From NCBI RefSeq assembly GCF_028858725.1, contig NC_084762.1, forward strand, positions 34,439,298-34,503,297: a stretch of 64,000 nt of DNA. The letters run 5' to 3'. The notes under the pieces are model-generated. The model had not been told where the DNA came from. It saw only the letters and a list, made by a program, of their open reading frames with translations, and did no database searches. Origin of the DNA: Colius striatus. Its lineage: Eukaryota > Chordata > Aves > Coliiformes > Coliidae. Shown here in pieces: positions 62,168 through 64,000 of the stretch. The translations under genes and the position numbers were made by a program. How positions within the stretch are numbered: the first letter of the stretch is position 1; each line of letters begins with the position of its first letter.

Positions 62168-63540
62168 TCATAGAATCATAGAATGGTAGGAGTTGCAAGG
62201 GACCTTGAAAGATCATCTAGTCCAACCCACGTGCCAGAGTAGGACCACCTAGAGTAGGTCACACGGGAACTCATCCAGGTGGGTTTTGAAAGTCCCCAGA
62301 GAAGGAGACTCCACAACCCATCTGGGCAGCCTGTCCCAGTGCTCTGTCACCCTCACAGTGAAGTTTTTCCTTGTGTTTCTTTGGAACTTTTTATGTTCCA
62401 GCTTATACCCATTGCCCCTTGTCCTGTCATTGGATATCACTGAGAACAGCCTGGCTCCATCCTCCTGACACCCACCCTTTACATATTTGTAAACATAAAT
62501 GAAGTCACCCCTCAGTCTCCTCTTCTCTGAGCTGAAGAGTCCAAGCTCCCTCAGCTTTTCATCATAAGGGAGATGCTCCACAGCCTTCATCATCTTGGTG
62601 GCCCTGCACTGAACTCTCTCCAGCAGCTCCCTGTACTTCTTGAACTGAGAGGCCCAGAATCGGATACAATATTCCAGCTGTGGTCTCACAAGGGCAGAGT
62701 AGAGGGGGAGGAGAACCTCTCTCCACCTACTGCCCACGGCCCTTCTAATACGCCCCAGGATGCCATTGGCCTTCCTGGCCACAAGGGCCAGTTGCTGACA
62801 CATGCTCATCCTGCTGTCCATCAGCACCCCCAGCTCCCTTTCCCCTCCACTACTCTCTAAGAGTTCATTCCCCAGCCTGTACTGGTACCTGGGGTTCTTC
62901 TTTCCCAGATTGAAGACTCTACACTTGCCCTTGTTGAATTTCCTTAGATTTCTCCCTGTCCAACTCTCCAGCCTGCCCAGGTCTCCTTTAATGGCAGCAC
63001 AGCCTTCTGGTGTGTCAGTCGCTCCCCCTAGCTGAGTATTCTCAGCAAACTTGCTGACAGTGCCCGCTGTTCCCTCATCAAGGTCATTAATGAATATATT
63101 GAACAGCACCAGTCCCAGCACCGACCCCTGAGGAACTCCACTAGATAGAGGCCTCCAACTAGACCCTGCCCCATAGACCACAACTCTCTGCCTTCTTCCC
63201 TTCCACCAGTTCACAATCCACCTCACCACCTGATCATCCAGCCCTTTTTTTTATTTCCTGCCTGCTGGGATGCTCTGATCCTGAGCCTGGAAAAAGAGAT
63301 CCTTGAATAGAGACCAACTATCTTGTGTCTTTTTATCCTCTAGTACCGTGTCCCATGGGATGTTCCCTAGAACTGCTTGAAAAGGCTGAAGTTGGCCCTG
63401 CTAAAGTCCACGGCTGTGATTCTGCTTGGTATTCTGTACCTGTCGCACAGATTTTGAACTCCACCATCTCATGGTCGCTGTAGCCATGAGTGACATGTTT
63501 TTCAGTCAGTGTAAGCTGGTCTAGAACCATGTTGTTGCCA
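62168..63540 (-). mobile_element. CR1 LINE with RT C-terminal half joined to an endonuclease remnant
   Basis: The octamer tail (TCATAGAATCATAGAATGG) is at 62168. The element reads leftward through a 3' UTR and the RT C-terminal half, up to about 63240. Beyond a T-run at 63246-63254 the same strand encodes the endonuclease end (GYSDHEMVEFK; SDH motif at 63479-63471) and its linker. The N-terminal half of RT, about 1 kb in other CR1 copies, is missing between the two. The upper boundary is approximate. Confidence 0.85.
62249..63229 (-). pseudogene. CR1 ORF2 reverse-transcriptase C-terminal half (inactive)
   Basis: This is an open frame of 326 codons with [19 protein letters not shown], the region around [20 protein letters not shown], and [20 protein letters not shown]. 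It runs to the natural ORF2 end ([10 protein letters not shown]...). The catalytic box reads FAENTQLGG instead of FADDTKLGG (63049-63038), so both aspartates are changed. Box A and everything upstream are missing. The reading frame is long for a copy with a dead active site, which is compatible with modest age. Confidence 0.9.
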
Positions 63541-64000
63541 AAGGTGTCACACTTTCCCTAGCCATGACTGTATTCCCCTGTGATGACATAGTCTCATGAG
63601 TTTATCAGTATATTAATCTGACCGAAAACAGATCCTTTTTTTTTGTGTGTAATAAAATTTCCTTCTAGTCATTGCACAGCTTCATCAAGTTCTTTAATTG
63701 CTAGAAGAATAAATGAAGGAATACAGGACCAAATTTTAGGCAGGTGCACTAGCACCTCCTTCCCCCTCTTCGGTGCTACCATGCCCTTATATTGGCTAGA
63801 ATGGAATAAACCTGCTACCTCCAGTTCTGATTTGCTTAGTAAAGCATTACTATGTGATGTTTTGCAACTGCAGCTAGCATTTAAACTATTACATATTATA
63901 AATTACTCCTACTCTCAGCAGTTCATTACCTGAAATTTAATTCCTTTAACTTCTTGCCATGTGAAATTGCCTTTTCATCTCTTCCACCCCTGCCATCACC
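63541..64000. other. Right-edge stretch, nothing recognised
   Basis: This may include the 5' border of the CR1 at 62168. No other feature was recognised. Confidence 0.4.

Overview
The window is vertebrate nuclear DNA, almost certainly from a bird. The evidence is several CR1 LINE copies with the octamer tail typical of birds (ATTCTATG-like), ERVL-type and ERVK-type LTR elements, spliced genes with GT/AG introns, one CpG island, and long AT-rich stretches between genes. The species cannot be fixed from the sequence.

Region 1 (1-6300) is the gene-bearing part. A CpG island at about 230-790 holds a head-to-head promoter. ACOT13 (acyl-CoA thioesterase 13) runs off the left edge on the minus strand, and only its first coding exon is inside. 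TDP2 (tyrosyl-DNA phosphodiesterase 2) lies complete on the plus strand in seven coding exons giving 382 residues, with all four catalytic residues present. The two start codons are about 115 bp apart. Mammals have the same divergent pair.

Region 2 (6300-10200) is a repeat cluster: an ERVL-type LTR with a CR1 fragment inside it, then a 1.5 kb CR1 with a long reverse-transcriptase ORF whose catalytic FADD box has become FAGG. The 5' end of that CR1 abuts a degenerate tRNA-Ala(UGC) sequence.

Region 3 (10.2-64 kb) is AT-rich, with no gene I can identify. It holds: a CR1 at 20.8 kb; a strong CTCF-like motif at 26.67 kb; a small internally deleted ERVK-type provirus at 32.2-33.6 kb, with exact 6-bp target duplications and an open transmembrane-envelope frame; an LTR candidate at 38.5 kb; an alpharetrovirus-like LTR followed by an array of ten hairpins at 39.4-39.9 kb; CR1 copies at 44.8, 46.2, 58.2 and 62.2 kb; and two more LTRs of the ERVL-type family at 46.9 and 56.0 kb. 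One short minus-strand ORF at 43 kb looks like a terminal coding exon of an unknown gene or pseudogene.

I see no evidence of a new multi-gene system. The observations most worth checking are the covarying hairpin array at 39.7 kb, the tRNA-CR1 junction at 10.1 kb, and the open envelope fragment in the ERVK-type provirus.
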